64,000 nucleotides of DNA from Myxococcus landrumus (lineage in GTDB: Bacteria > Myxococcota > Myxococcia > Myxococcales > Myxococcaceae): NCBI RefSeq assembly GCF_017301635.1, contig NZ_CP071091.1, forward strand, positions 10,036,501-10,100,500, written 5' to 3'. Below the pieces are notes generated by a model, which saw only the letters and a list, made by a program, of their open reading frames with translations, ran no database searches and was not told the origin of the DNA. Shown in pieces: positions 32,901 to 40,421 of the stretch; within the stretch, counting starts at the first letter, position 1, and each line of letters opens with the position of its first letter. A program made the translations under genes and the position numbers.

Positions 32901-33665
32901 GCTGGCCGCGCCGAATCGGAGCGCGAGCGCCTCCAGTCCGACCTGACTGTCGCTCGCGCCGCCCGGGTCCGCTTGGAAGGGCGCATCACCGCCATGGAGA
33001 CCGCGTCCACCGACGCCGTCCGGATGCTCGACACCGAGCGCGCCGAGCGAACCCACGTCGCCGCGGCGCTCGAAGAGGCTCGCCGCCAGCTCCAGCAGCG
33101 CGAGGGCTCCACCTCCGACCGCCTCACCACCCTCCGCACCGAGCTCACGCGCCTCCAGGAACAGACCCAGGCCCTCACCGCGGAGAAGCAAGAGCTCCTC
33201 AACGACCGCTTCGAGCGCGCACGCCTCGAACCCCTCGTGAAGGACCTGCAAACGCGACTGTCCTCGATGGAGGCCGAGCGCACCGAGCTCCTCAAGAACC
33301 TCGAGGAGCTCAAGGCCTCCTCCCAGCCGGAGGCCGTCCTGGAGATGGCCGCGGAGATGGAGCAACTCCAGTCCCACGTGGAGCAGCTCCAGGAGATGCT
33401 CGAGACCCAGGAGACGGAGCTGGCCACCCTGCGTCGTCAGGTGGCCCGCGCGGGCGGCAACCCCGTCCAGGACATCTACGACCGCGCCAACGCGGAGCTC
33501 AACGCCGTGAAGAGCGAGATGGCCCGACGCCCCGGACAGCCGCCCCCGGGAGGCACGCCCGCGCGCTCGCCCACCATCCCCCAGGTCAAGCCCCCGCGCG
33601 GCGCCGTGCCGGCGCTCGACATGCCCCCGCCGACCCCGCCGAAGAAGGCGGACGAGCGCGAATGA
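26997..33665 (+). CDS. Giant coiled-coil protein with degenerate methyltransferase-like N-terminal domain
   Basis: 2222 residues. Residues about 1-200 resemble a class I SAM-methyltransferase fold (VLEVDAVASTGGESARFL in the place of motif I, ARAVVACDADLKAVH motif II, FDVVLVADLAPYV motif IV), but motif I lacks the GxGxG loop, so SAM binding is doubtful. Residues about 225-2150 are near-continuous Ala/Glu/Arg/Lys coiled coil with two blocks of 21-residue (three-heptad) repeats. The tail after about 2170 is Pro-rich. ATG at 26997 or 27018; neither has a clear ribosome-binding site. The layout (globular pseudo-domain plus long coil) recalls the myxobacterial polarity and motility proteins FrzS and AglZ, which use pseudo-receivers; a scaffold role is inferred. 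dapF follows 24 bases later. Confidence 0.85.
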   Translation: MHHTFRRMGPSELLPRYIFAESLFARRRVLEVDAVASTGGESARFLVERGARAVVACDADLKAVHAAQKAHGGPSLRYRANIYDDFEPGSFDVVLVADLAPYVRAPELLAELARLVAKQGFLVGGLRNVAGLALPQLMEAEEGGAPPTYGLLLDALQVHFPHVEVATQSPVLGYQLAFEKGEGLQVDGTLVENGEAAYFVVVAGLEPSRVVDPTWVQLPPEPLAFTRGKMDEVVARAKSWEERGARLKESLSRLRTELTDREAQVAALKPELEDARDEVARLTAQLEQARGTPESQRERDDLAGKLRRRELELQVAHERLGDTDRRLAAQRLDVEAAQRAQAEAGVQVLAAQETLRLERARREEMTATLEEARERLTQTYTQVRELQDELSSLRIDREKDRLSSERAVEQSEDRRRAAEAARERELRIAEQYSSALAAVEHLKEGTTRAEEAARVAAAAVSVKEAELARAARELTDASVRVAAAEGARRDAEERLAALVADGRGQETELVAAREREERLLRELASLTEAEGSARATARKLEESLHEARERISELEAERTRLEAGLTGALEAERSGLQERLSSMERALEEARAKAESLGEDARTEAAIRAETEARKQELEEERQALVRRVVELEAEVSTLSRGRREDAARVEELAASLLSTQSELESAQQERDSTAGLAARVGGELDQEREARTAVEEALRVSRGKLESATQRLVEAETSLSRTREALDTEVERRARWEAALADVQVQLQEELQRRSHAEASLAEAQGRLQGEGQQRSHVEGTLAQFQARLEAEVSRRERVETSLAETQELFEQATEETARVEAALAEARVRIQQGVEAKAEVDAALLEAQARLEDEVAAKAETQARLNEVKARASAELAAAQARIQQEADALAEAQSRIEERDEAKAEVDAALAEAQARLREMDARALAELAEAQARIQQGADAKDAVAAALAEAQARIERSTTAKAEAEAALAEARSRIEEGAEAKAAVEAALAEAQARIEAGVEEKAAVEAALAAAQARIEAGVEAKAAVEAALAAAQARIEAGVEAKAAVEAALAEAQARIEAGVEEKAAVEAALAEARSRIEEGTEANAAVDAALADAQARIDEGAEAKAAVEAALAAAQSRIEAGAEAKAALEAALAEAQAVIEASAEAKAAVDAELAEVRALAEERAEAKAAAEAALAEAHARIAANAATKAETEAALTEAQSRLDAGTEEKAAVAASLEKAQARLREDLAEAQSRIEEGAEALAEAQARLYEVNARSSAALPDDPLRLQAEAEQRARLVAALEEAREGLAAERETRGQEPASLVDALRLLAAAREALSAELERTRERASDADAVVARLQSELASEKDRRTQAESALVAEREALSSVRVELETERQERSDGEAGLARVHERLEGEQRARSELESSLARAREALSTEASARAESEAALAAMRAEAEARDLRVRDLEKSAEQSLAELREASESRERERAQAEESARELRERLESEVALRASAEQALGDAEAAKRAVDAQLSERDWSLQELQAQAERLREELRESEARGSRLSESASAHEAERQRFEERAATQQRELEETETALEATRQEVLGLRGEMNHLMAARQDAMRLGMELQRAMAALHERGMHITRLDAELVDAQDRLAAQRENAELLMVQLETARRFAGKATAMETSLESERAALESTRAELARVTESARAEQERVSALEAQWEQARSDWASKLTESTALLDAERTAKASLESKLAETTAQLESARMSTQELESRLTETASQLGVHRNDTIELELKLTESVAQLNAQRNDIVELESKLVETTAQLDAKRTTADALESKLAETVAWLEAERTAKDSLESQLSESTARFEAEHTNSDALQSKLTESTAQLEAERMSKVELESKLTESAASLEETRTSKVELESKLTSTLALLEEVRASKDALEARLSESASLLDSARTAQDASESKLEARIAELESAATESATTFQSLQERAGRAESERERLQSDLTVARAARVRLEGRITAMETASTDAVRMLDTERAERTHVAAALEEARRQLQQREGSTSDRLTTLRTELTRLQEQTQALTAEKQELLNDRFERARLEPLVKDLQTRLSSMEAERTELLKNLEELKASSQPEAVLEMAAEMEQLQSHVEQLQEMLETQETELATLRRQVARAGGNPVQDIYDRANAELNAVKSEMARRPGQPPPGGTPARSPTIPQVKPPRGAVPALDMPPPTPPKKADERE
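29440..30690 (+). repeat. Tandem 63-base repeats in the coiled-coil gene, block 1
   Basis: Units of 63 bases (21 residues, three heptads; example AEAKAAVEAALAEAQARIEA) recur with near-identical DNA in the middle (for instance GCTCGTATCGAGGCAGG at 29991, 30054, 30117 and 30180) and diverge at the edges. This fits recent unequal crossing-over or slippage inside the gene. Confidence 0.85.
32120..32800 (+). repeat. Diverged 63-base repeats in the coiled-coil gene, block 2
   Basis: A second set of 21-residue units (example LESKLTESTAQLEAERMSKV) with a different consensus from block 1 and more divergence between copies, implying an older expansion of the same three-heptad period. Confidence 0.8.
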
Positions 33666-33689
33666 CGGTCCGCGACTAGGATTGCCCTC

Positions 33690-34541
33690 GTGGACGTTCG
33701 CGAGCGCATCTTCAAGTACCAAGGCCTGGGCAATGACTTCGTGGTCCTGGACCGTCGCCGGTCCGGGGTGGACATCGACGCGGCGACGTCGCGTTGGATG
33801 TGCGACCGCAGGCTCGGCATCGGCGCGGACGGTGTGCTCGCGCTCCTGCCCTCCGAGCAGGGCCTGGCCCGGATGGTCGTCCACAACGCCGATGGCAGCA
33901 TCGCGGAGATGTGCGGCAACGGCCTGCGCTGCGCCGTGAAGTACCTGGTCGACCACTCTGGAGAACACCCCGGCCGCCTCGAGGTGGAGACGGGCGCGGG
34001 CGTGCTCACCTGCGTTCCCGGCTATGGCGACGGCGGAGTCGTCGCCGTGGACATCTCCATGGGCCCCGCGCGTCTCGTCGCCCCCAACCTCCCATCTGGC
34101 GCCACCGGTCGCCCGTTCCTGGACTCGCCGCTGCAGGGGTATCCGGACCTGCGCGCCTCCGCGGTGAGCATGGGCAACCCCCATCTGGTCCTCCTGGACC
34201 GTCCACTGGAAGACGCGGCGAAGCTGGGGCCGGAGCTGGAGCGGCACCCCGCGTTCAAGGACCGCACGAACGTCGAGTTCGTCCGAGTGGAGCCCGACGG
34301 CCTCACCGTCGTCGTGTGGGAGCGCGGCTGTGGGCTGACCCAGGCGTGTGGAACGGGGGCGTGTGCCTCGGCGGTGGCGGCGGTGCTGGCCGGGCGGCTG
34401 CCGGCGGACACCTGGCTGCGAGTCACGCTTCCCGGAGGCGACCTGGGCATTCGCGTGCCCGCCGACCTGTCCGACATCCGCCTCCGTGGACCTGTCGCGT
34501 TTGTCTTCGAGGGCGTTGTCGCGCTTCCATCGGGCCGGTAA
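33690..34541 (+). CDS. dapF: Diaminopimelate epimerase
   Basis: 283 residues from GTG. Converts LL- to meso-diaminopimelate for lysine and peptidoglycan. The two catalytic Cys are present: Cys75 in AEMCGNGLRC and Cys220 in TQACGTGACAS. FKYQGLGNDFVVLD, DRRLGIGADGVL and MGNPHLVLLD are further signatures. It lies 24 bases after the coiled-coil gene and 38 bases before the receiver-GAF-GGDEF gene, so the four plus-strand genes may form one operon. Confidence 0.97.
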   Translation: MDVRERIFKYQGLGNDFVVLDRRRSGVDIDAATSRWMCDRRLGIGADGVLALLPSEQGLARMVVHNADGSIAEMCGNGLRCAVKYLVDHSGEHPGRLEVETGAGVLTCVPGYGDGGVVAVDISMGPARLVAPNLPSGATGRPFLDSPLQGYPDLRASAVSMGNPHLVLLDRPLEDAAKLGPELERHPAFKDRTNVEFVRVEPDGLTVVVWERGCGLTQACGTGACASAVAAVLAGRLPADTWLRVTLPGGDLGIRVPADLSDIRLRGPVAFVFEGVVALPSGR

Positions 34542-34579
34542 CCTCCGCGCTCCCCCTTCGCTCCCGGGTCTGACAGCGC

Positions 34580-36430
34580 GTGGCCGGTCCTATTCTCGTC
34601 GTTGACGACGACCTGTTCTTCCGCCAGCTCGCCAGCGACATGCTGGCCCGTCATGGGCACCGCGTGGTCGCGGTGGAGAATGGCACCCAGGCGCTCGAGG
34701 AGGCCGCGCGCACGCCGTTCGACCTGGTCATCACCGACGTGGTGATGCCGGGGGTGGACGGCTTCGCGCTCACCGCGCGCCTGCGCGAGAGGGACCCGGA
34801 CCAGGAGGTCATCCTGGTCAGCCATCGCCTGGACGTGAAGGGCTCGGAGATGGCGCTGCGCTCGGGGGCGGCGGATTGCCTGGCCAAGCCGGTGGATGAG
34901 ACGGACCTGGTGCTCGCCGTGGACCGCGCCCTGGAGCGCGCGGCCCTGCGTCGCGAGCGTGCGCAGCTCCGCGATGAGAACCTGGAGTTCGCCCGCTTCC
35001 ACAACCTGCACCAGCGCTGCCTGGAGCTCATCTCCCAGTCGGACCTGGAGTGGCTCCAGGAGCGAATCATCTCGGAGCTGTCCGCGGTGTGTGACGCGCA
35101 GAGCGCCGCGCTGTGGGTGCTCGACGACCGGGGAGACCTGGTGCTGCGGGCGTACCGGGGGCTGCTCGACAAGCAGTTCCTCACGGAGAAGATGAACCCG
35201 GAGGGCCCGCTGGCCGCGCGGCTGAAGGATGCGCAGCCGTGGCTCGCCCGGGATGAGCGCTCGGTGGTGCTGTACGTGCCGTTGATGGTGTCGGGGGAGA
35301 TTGTCGGCCTCGCGCAGCTCTCCGACCCGCTGGCGGGGGACTTCCGGCCCGAGCATTCGCGGGATGCGCGCGTGCTCGCGGACTTCGCCGCGGTGGGCGT
35401 GAAGAACGGCCGGAGGATGATGGCGCTCCAGCGGCTGGGGCTCCGGGACCGCGAGACGGCGGCCTACAACCTCAGTTACTTCACCGACTACGCCTCCAAG
35501 GAAATCTACAAGGCGCGGCGCTACGGCCGGACCTTCTCGCTGCTGACGTTCTCCATCGACAATCTGCCGCTGGTGCGCGTGCGCCAGGGCGCGGCGGACG
35601 CGAAGAAGGCGGTGCGCGGCATCATCCGCGCGCTGAGCAAGATCATTCGCGACTCGGACGTCATCGCGAAGGCGAGCGACCAGGAGTTCTACCTGCTCTT
35701 GCCGGAGACGGACTTCTTCGGCGCGATGATGTTCGTGCGCCGCGCCGTCGCCGCCGTGCGCGAGGAGCCCGAGGTCCAGGACGTCGAATCGCGCCTGCCC
35801 CTGGCCCTGGTGGGCGGAGCCAGCACCTTCCCCAAGGACGGTGAGGACTTCGACGAGCTGGTGCATCGCTGCCGCCGCCGCATGGACGAGCGCCGCGCGT
35901 CACTCCAGCGGCGCCTGATGTTGGACGGGCTGCCCTTCTGGGACGAGGTGGACCTGCTGCTCGGCACGCCCAACAGTCCCAAGCTCCCGCTCGATGAACG
36001 CGCCGAGCCCAGTCGTCGGGGCAAGGTGGCGGACGTCCTCTTCGACGAGCTCCAGGCGGAGATCGCGCGCGAGCTGATGCGGGACCCGGGCTCGCGGGGG
36101 CTCTTGTACGTGGGCGGGCCGGAGATTCGCTCGGACCTGCCCATCGCCTCCGGACTGGAGTCGGCGCCGCCGGACCTTTCCTCGCGCATCTACCTGCTGG
36201 GGCGCCGCGTGGACCTGGAGTCGCATCCCGCGCTGACGCCCGTGTTCCTCGAAGGCGACGAGCGGGTGTCACGGCACGAGTTCATCCTCTGGCTCTCGGA
36301 GAGCGCGGCCTATGCGCTCATCCAGCGGCGGGGGCGGGGCGCGACGTGGGGGTTCCACACCTCGGACACCGCGGTGGTGGACGGGCTCATCTCCAAGCTG
36401 CAGGCCGAGTACGACCTGCAGCCCTACTGA
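34580..36430 (+). CDS. Receiver-GAF-GGDEF-like response regulator with degenerate GGDEF
   Basis: 616 residues from GTG. Receiver (1-120): LVVDDDLFFRQLA, phospho-acceptor Asp in DLVITDVVMPGVDGF, Lys in CLAKPVDETD. A coiled linker and GAF-like domain follow (about 150-300; LELISQSDLEWLQERIISEL, VLYVPLMVSGEIVGLAQLSD). A diguanylate-cyclase fold is at about 300-440 (RETAAYNLSYFTDYASKEI, FSLLTFSIDNLPLVRVRQG), with the active-site loop reading KASDQEFYLLLPETD in place of GGDEF, so catalysis is unlikely. Residues 440-616 are a further region I do not recognise (SRGLLYVGGPEIRSDLPI, ESHPALTPVFLEGDERVS). It lies 18 bases before another receiver protein. Confidence 0.8.
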   Translation: MAGPILVVDDDLFFRQLASDMLARHGHRVVAVENGTQALEEAARTPFDLVITDVVMPGVDGFALTARLRERDPDQEVILVSHRLDVKGSEMALRSGAADCLAKPVDETDLVLAVDRALERAALRRERAQLRDENLEFARFHNLHQRCLELISQSDLEWLQERIISELSAVCDAQSAALWVLDDRGDLVLRAYRGLLDKQFLTEKMNPEGPLAARLKDAQPWLARDERSVVLYVPLMVSGEIVGLAQLSDPLAGDFRPEHSRDARVLADFAAVGVKNGRRMMALQRLGLRDRETAAYNLSYFTDYASKEIYKARRYGRTFSLLTFSIDNLPLVRVRQGAADAKKAVRGIIRALSKIIRDSDVIAKASDQEFYLLLPETDFFGAMMFVRRAVAAVREEPEVQDVESRLPLALVGGASTFPKDGEDFDELVHRCRRRMDERRASLQRRLMLDGLPFWDEVDLLLGTPNSPKLPLDERAEPSRRGKVADVLFDELQAEIARELMRDPGSRGLLYVGGPEIRSDLPIASGLESAPPDLSSRIYLLGRRVDLESHPALTPVFLEGDERVSRHEFILWLSESAAYALIQRRGRGATWGFHTSDTAVVDGLISKLQAEYDLQPY

Positions 36431-36448
36431 CACGAAGCGGAGCGCCAC

Positions 36449-37948
36449 GTGGCCCAGGTCCGCAAGATTCTCATCGCCGACCCCGACCTCGAGTCGGTCC
36501 GTGCGTTGTCCCGCGCGCTGCGCACCAAGGGGTATCAGGTGCACTACGCGCCGGACGGCTCGCGCGCGCTCGAAGTGGCGGTGCTGCGCCACCCGGACCT
36601 CACGCTGTTCGACGAAGGCTGTCGTCTCCTGGAGGCGCGCACCTTCATCCAGATTCTGCGCACCAATCCTCGCACCGAGGACATCCCGGTGGTGCTCACC
36701 ACGTCGAGCTTCGACGGGGACCGCTACCGGGGACTGCGCGACGGCTACCTCCGCAAGCCCTTCAACCTGGACGAGGTGCTCAGCCGCATCGAGCACATCT
36801 TCCGGCGCAACGAAGCAGCGAAGGACCTCAAGGTCGAGCAGCAGGAAATCGAAGGCTCGCTCAGCCAGCTCAGCATCCCGGACCTGATGCAGTTGCTCGG
36901 GATGAACCGGCGCAGCGGGAAGCTGTCGCTGGAGCGGGGCAACGAGCGCGGTGAAATCCACGTGGCGGAAGGCCGCCCGGTGAACGCGAAGCTGGGCCGC
37001 GTGGAAGGAGAGAAGGCGCTGTTCCGCCTGCTCGCGTGGGCCGATGGCACCTTCACCTTCTCTCCCGGCGGAAGCCCGGCGCGACCGCGCATCAACCGCG
37101 CCATGGACGACGCGCTGCTGGAGGGCATGCGCCAGTCGGACGAGGTGAACCGGCTGATGCCGGGCCTGCCTCCGCGCCACACGCGCCTGATGTTGGCGCC
37201 GGACCTGGACCTCCAGCAGGACCAGCACCCGGTGACGGCGCAGGTGGTGGGGCTGCTGCGTCAGCCGCGCGCGCTGGGCGAGGTGCTCGACCTGGCGCCC
37301 GCCACGGACCTGGAAGTGCTGAGCGTGCTGTCCACGCTGATTCAGCGTGGGGTGGCGAAGCCCGCGGACGCGGATGGCTCGGACGCGAACGCCAGTGAGC
37401 TCCTGGGGGCCGCGGAGGTGCATGCGCTGCGAGGCCGCATCCTGCGCACCAAGGCGCCCGCGAAGGTCGCCACCGCGAAGATTTTCGTGTGCGGCAGCGG
37501 CTCCTCCGCGGCGCGCCGGGTGATGGCGCGAGTGCCAGGGCTGGAGGCCCTGTCGGCCGAGCCCACCGCGGTGAAGAGCGGCTTCGGGACGCTGGGGCGG
37601 CTGGTGCTGAGCGAGGTGCTGCGCCTGGACTTCTGCACGCTGCCTCCCGCCGAGGCGGCGCGGCCCTTGTGGCGGCCCTTCAGCGCGGGCGCGGTGGGCG
37701 CGCTCTTGATGGACGTCTCGGAGCCCGCGGTGGGGCTCGCGCACTACCTGGCGTGGGAGGCGCGGATGCCCATCGTCGTGGTGGGCGCGGACGTCCCAGC
37801 GGCGCTCCAGGGCGCACCCGCGGGAGCGCTCGGCGTGGTGGACGACCTGGGCGAGGCGCTGAGGGCCTTGCTGGTGCAGGCGCTCAACCCCGCACCCATG
37901 CTCCCCGGCGTGCCCCAGGTCCAGCGGGCCATCGCCTCGGGGGCTTGA
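36449..37948 (+). CDS. Receiver-PATAN (DUF4388) protein with GTPase-like C-terminal domain
   Basis: 499 residues. Receiver (1-120): KILIADPDLESVRALSRAL, Asp in DLTLFDEGCRLLEA, Lys in GYLRKPFNLDEV. DUF4388/PATAN domain (about 130-235): EGSLSQLSIPDLMQLLGMN, GKLSLERGNERGEIHVAEG, FRLLAWADGTFTFSPGG. The C-terminal domain (about 350-499) follows the layout of MglA/Sar-like small GTPases: AKIFVCGSGSSAARRVMARV at the P-loop, KSGFGTLGRLVLSEVLRLDF at switch I, PLWRPFSAGAVGALLMDVSE and ARMPIVVVGADV. The P-loop lacks GK[ST], so nucleotide binding is doubtful. It starts 18 bases after the preceding receiver gene. Confidence 0.8.
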   Translation: MAQVRKILIADPDLESVRALSRALRTKGYQVHYAPDGSRALEVAVLRHPDLTLFDEGCRLLEARTFIQILRTNPRTEDIPVVLTTSSFDGDRYRGLRDGYLRKPFNLDEVLSRIEHIFRRNEAAKDLKVEQQEIEGSLSQLSIPDLMQLLGMNRRSGKLSLERGNERGEIHVAEGRPVNAKLGRVEGEKALFRLLAWADGTFTFSPGGSPARPRINRAMDDALLEGMRQSDEVNRLMPGLPPRHTRLMLAPDLDLQQDQHPVTAQVVGLLRQPRALGEVLDLAPATDLEVLSVLSTLIQRGVAKPADADGSDANASELLGAAEVHALRGRILRTKAPAKVATAKIFVCGSGSSAARRVMARVPGLEALSAEPTAVKSGFGTLGRLVLSEVLRLDFCTLPPAEAARPLWRPFSAGAVGALLMDVSEPAVGLAHYLAWEARMPIVVVGADVPAALQGAPAGALGVVDDLGEALRALLVQALNPAPMLPGVPQVQRAIASGA

Positions 37949-37964
37949 GTCCCCCGCGCGCGGG

Positions 37965-38435
37965 TCAGGCGGCGGGCTTGGCTTCGATGCCGAGCGCTTC
38001 CTGCGCGAAGCGGAACATGCGAGCCCGCAGCTGCTCCAGGGCTTCGAGGGTGTGACGCCCCGAGCGATTGGCGGCGTCCTCCAGCCGCTCCCGGCAACGC
38101 AGGTCCGCGCAGAGGATGACGCCCACCCGGCGTTTGCTGGTCACGTCCGTGGTGAGCATCGTCACCTCGCTCGACGAGCCGTAGTGGTGGCACCAGTCGC
38201 ACATGCGCGAGACGTTCTCCCCGCCCATCGAGTCGCGACGGAAGATGATGCCAATGGGCTTGTGGCTGCCGGGCGCGGAGAAGATCAAATACACGCGAGC
38301 GCCCGAGGTCTCCGTCCATGCGAGGTAGTCGCGCACGAACAAGGGGAACGAGAGACCTGGAGGCATCTCCATGACGCGGCGGTCTCGGGGTCGGAAGGAC
38401 TGGATGAGGTCCCGGTCGGACTCGAATCGGAACAC
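37965..38435 (-). CDS. EF-G-binding (FBP/FusB-like) treble-clef zinc-finger protein
   Basis: 156 residues. The C-terminal treble clef has Cys pairs in SRMCDWCHHYG and ILCADLRCRERLED, and RVYLIFSAPGSHKPIGIIFR precedes it, as in FBP_C proteins related to FusB, which bind elongation factor G on the ribosome and in FusB confer fusidic-acid resistance. The separate N-terminal helical domain of FusB is absent. Convergent with the receiver-PATAN gene, 16 bases between stops; divergent from the desaturase. Chromosomal members are probably translation factors, not resistance genes. Confidence 0.8.
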   Translation of the reverse strand: MFRFESDRDLIQSFRPRDRRVMEMPPGLSFPLFVRDYLAWTETSGARVYLIFSAPGSHKPIGIIFRRDSMGGENVSRMCDWCHHYGSSSEVTMLTTDVTSKRRVGVILCADLRCRERLEDAANRSGRHTLEALEQLRARMFRFAQEALGIEAKPAA

Positions 38436-38640
38436 GGCTGCTCCTTGGCGGACGTCTGGACCTAACAGGCAGCGACTTCCGATTCTACCGGAACCCGGCG
38501 AGGCGTCGTCCCCCTCTCGCCCTGGTGGCAGGGGGAGGGGGCGTCATGGGTTGGCCTCACCGCGTCATTCCCAGACATCGAGGGCCACGACTCATCGGCT
38601 GACCCACGCATGACATGGCGATGGGAGAAGCATCGGCACC

Positions 38641-39690
38641 ATGTCCCAGCACCTCGCCGGCCACATCCCTGACAGGAGCCTCCCTCCCTCGGACCGAGCC
38701 CCGCTGCCGTCGGGCAAGGAGCTCATCGCCAGGACCCGCCCCTTCGCCACACAGGACGTGGCGCGCTCGGGCTGGAACCTGGCCGCCACCTATGCCGCGC
38801 TGGCGGCGGCCGCGACGCTGGCGGTGGCCGCGCCCTGGTGGCCCCTGCGTGTCCTGGGCGGCGTCCTGGAGGCGCTCGTCCTCATCCGCGCGTTCATCCT
38901 CTTCCACGACGCGATGCACGGCGCGCTCCTGCCCTCGTCGCGATGGGCGAAGGTGCTCTTCCATGTGCAGGGCATCCTGACGCTCACGCCCGCGCGCATC
39001 TGGAATGACACCCACAACCATCACCACGCGAACACCGCGCGACTCGCGGCGGACCCTGCGGGCACCTTCGTGACGTGGACGACCGAGCAGTGGCGCCAGG
39101 CCTCCGGCTGGCAGCGGCTGGCCTACCGCGTGGAGCGCCATCCGGTGACGCTCCTGTTCGGCTACGTCACGGCCTTCCTCTACAGCCTCTGCCTGATGCC
39201 CTTCGTGAAGAACCCGAAGCGCTATTGGACGTCGGGCCTCGCGCTGGGTGTGCACGTGGCCCTGTCGGTGGTGCTCTGGGTCTTCGCGGGCCCGGCTGTC
39301 TATCTGTTCGCCTTCGTGGGCCCGCTGTTCCTGGCCTACGCGCTGGGCACGTACCTGTTCTACGCGCAGCACAACTTCGACGACGTGCACATCCTGGCGG
39401 AGTCTCACTGGACGCACTCGGACGCGGCGCTGGAGGCCTCCAGCTACCTGCGCTGTGGCAAGGTGATGGCGTGGTTCACCGGCAACATCGGCTACCACCA
39501 CGTGCACCACCTCAATCCGCGCATCCCGTTCTACCGGCTGCCGGAGGCCATGGCCGCCATCCCCGAGCTCCAGCAGCCCCACGTCACCACGTTGAGCCCT
39601 CGGGACATCGCGCGCTGCCTGCGGTTGAACCTGTGGGCGCCAGAGCTGGGGCGGATGGTGCGCTACCGCGACGCCTGGGCGCGAGGCTGA
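38641..39690 (+). CDS. Membrane fatty acid desaturase
   Basis: 349 residues. Three histidine boxes of membrane di-iron desaturases are present: HDAMH in FILFHDAMHGALL, HNHHH in DTHNHHHANTARL, and HHVHH in GNIGYHHVHHLNP. Four to six hydrophobic segments. It introduces a double bond in acyl chains or a related lipid, using oxygen and an electron donor. ATG at 38641 with GGAG-like sequence upstream (GATGGGAGAAG). No ferredoxin or reductase gene is adjacent. Confidence 0.9.
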   Translation: MSQHLAGHIPDRSLPPSDRAPLPSGKELIARTRPFATQDVARSGWNLAATYAALAAAATLAVAAPWWPLRVLGGVLEALVLIRAFILFHDAMHGALLPSSRWAKVLFHVQGILTLTPARIWNDTHNHHHANTARLAADPAGTFVTWTTEQWRQASGWQRLAYRVERHPVTLLFGYVTAFLYSLCLMPFVKNPKRYWTSGLALGVHVALSVVLWVFAGPAVYLFAFVGPLFLAYALGTYLFYAQHNFDDVHILAESHWTHSDAALEASSYLRCGKVMAWFTGNIGYHHVHHLNPRIPFYRLPEAMAAIPELQQPHVTTLSPRDIARCLRLNLWAPELGRMVRYRDAWARG

Positions 39691-39745
39691 GTCCTCCGCC
39701 GAGCCCGGCGCGCCACAGGTGGGCACGCCGGGCTGCAGGAGGCGA

Positions 39746-40306
39746 TCAGTTGTTGAGCATGGGGCGGCCCTGGTGGGCCACCAGCAGGTCATGCATGTCG
39801 TTGGCGTGCTCCTCTTCCTTGGCGAGGATGTCCTCGAGGAGCCGCCGCGTGGTGGGGTCCCGCTCCGCGAAGAATCGGACCAGGTCGCGATACGTCTCGA
39901 TGGCGATGCGCTCGGCCACCAGGTTCTCGCGAATCATGTCCACCAGTGTCTGCCCTTCGACGAACTGGCTGGAGCTGCGCTCCATCAGCCCTTCGGGGTT
40001 GAAGTTCGCGTGTCCCCCCAACTGATTGATGCGCTCGGCGAGCCGCAGCGCGTGCTCCTGCTCCTCGCGCGCGTGTTCGGCGAACTCGTCCTTCACCGCT
40101 TCGCTGTGGATGCCCACGGCGGCGATGGAGTTCGACGTGTAGCGCAGCACGCAGACAATCTCCGTGGCGAGCGCGTCGTTCAGCAGCTTGAGGGTGGTTG
40201 CCACGTCGCCTTCGTAGTTCTCGGTGACGGCGCCTTCCTCCAGGTGCTCCCGCGCACGGCGGCGAATCTCCTGGAGGTTGCTGACGAAGGGCTGTGTCTC
40301 GGACAT
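39746..40306 (-). CDS. Ferritin-like (bacterioferritin-type) protein
   Basis: 186 residues, four-helix bundle. Di-iron ligands: Glu in DALATEIVCVLRYTSNS, Glu and His in EHAREEQEHALRLAERI, Glu in LVAERIAIETYRDL, Glu and His in AKEEEHANDMHDLL. Longer than bacterioferritin at the N-terminus by about 30 residues; no heme-ligand Met is evident at the usual position. Possible roles are iron storage or protection from iron and peroxide stress. The start is preceded by AAGGAGG. Confidence 0.87.
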   Translation of the reverse strand: MSETQPFVSNLQEIRRRAREHLEEGAVTENYEGDVATTLKLLNDALATEIVCVLRYTSNSIAAVGIHSEAVKDEFAEHAREEQEHALRLAERINQLGGHANFNPEGLMERSSSQFVEGQTLVDMIRENLVAERIAIETYRDLVRFFAERDPTTRRLLEDILAKEEEHANDMHDLLVAHQGRPMLNN

Positions 40307-40421
40307 TCCGGGCCTCCTTCCAACCGGTCATTACGTGACAGGAAGGTTCGGCGTCCGGAGCGGAATCGACCACCCTCGCTCGGGACGCCGCTGCCTGTCC
40401 GCCCCTCCCGGAGGGACGGAC

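Noticed and set aside
31047..34247. Long minus-strand frame across the end of the coiled-coil gene and dapF
   Set aside because: Low-complexity Leu/Arg/Gly reading caused by codon bias; it crosses two genuine plus-strand genes including dapF with its catalytic Cys.
34580..37948. Active diguanylate cyclase and active GTPase among the receiver proteins
   Set aside because: The GGDEF position reads SDQEF and the P-loop lacks GK[ST], so catalytic activity is not claimed.
38510..38541. GC-rich hairpin between the FBP-like gene and the desaturase
   Set aside because: The arms pair imperfectly and it lies between divergent starts with no T-tract, so it is not a terminator; no regulatory role can be supported.
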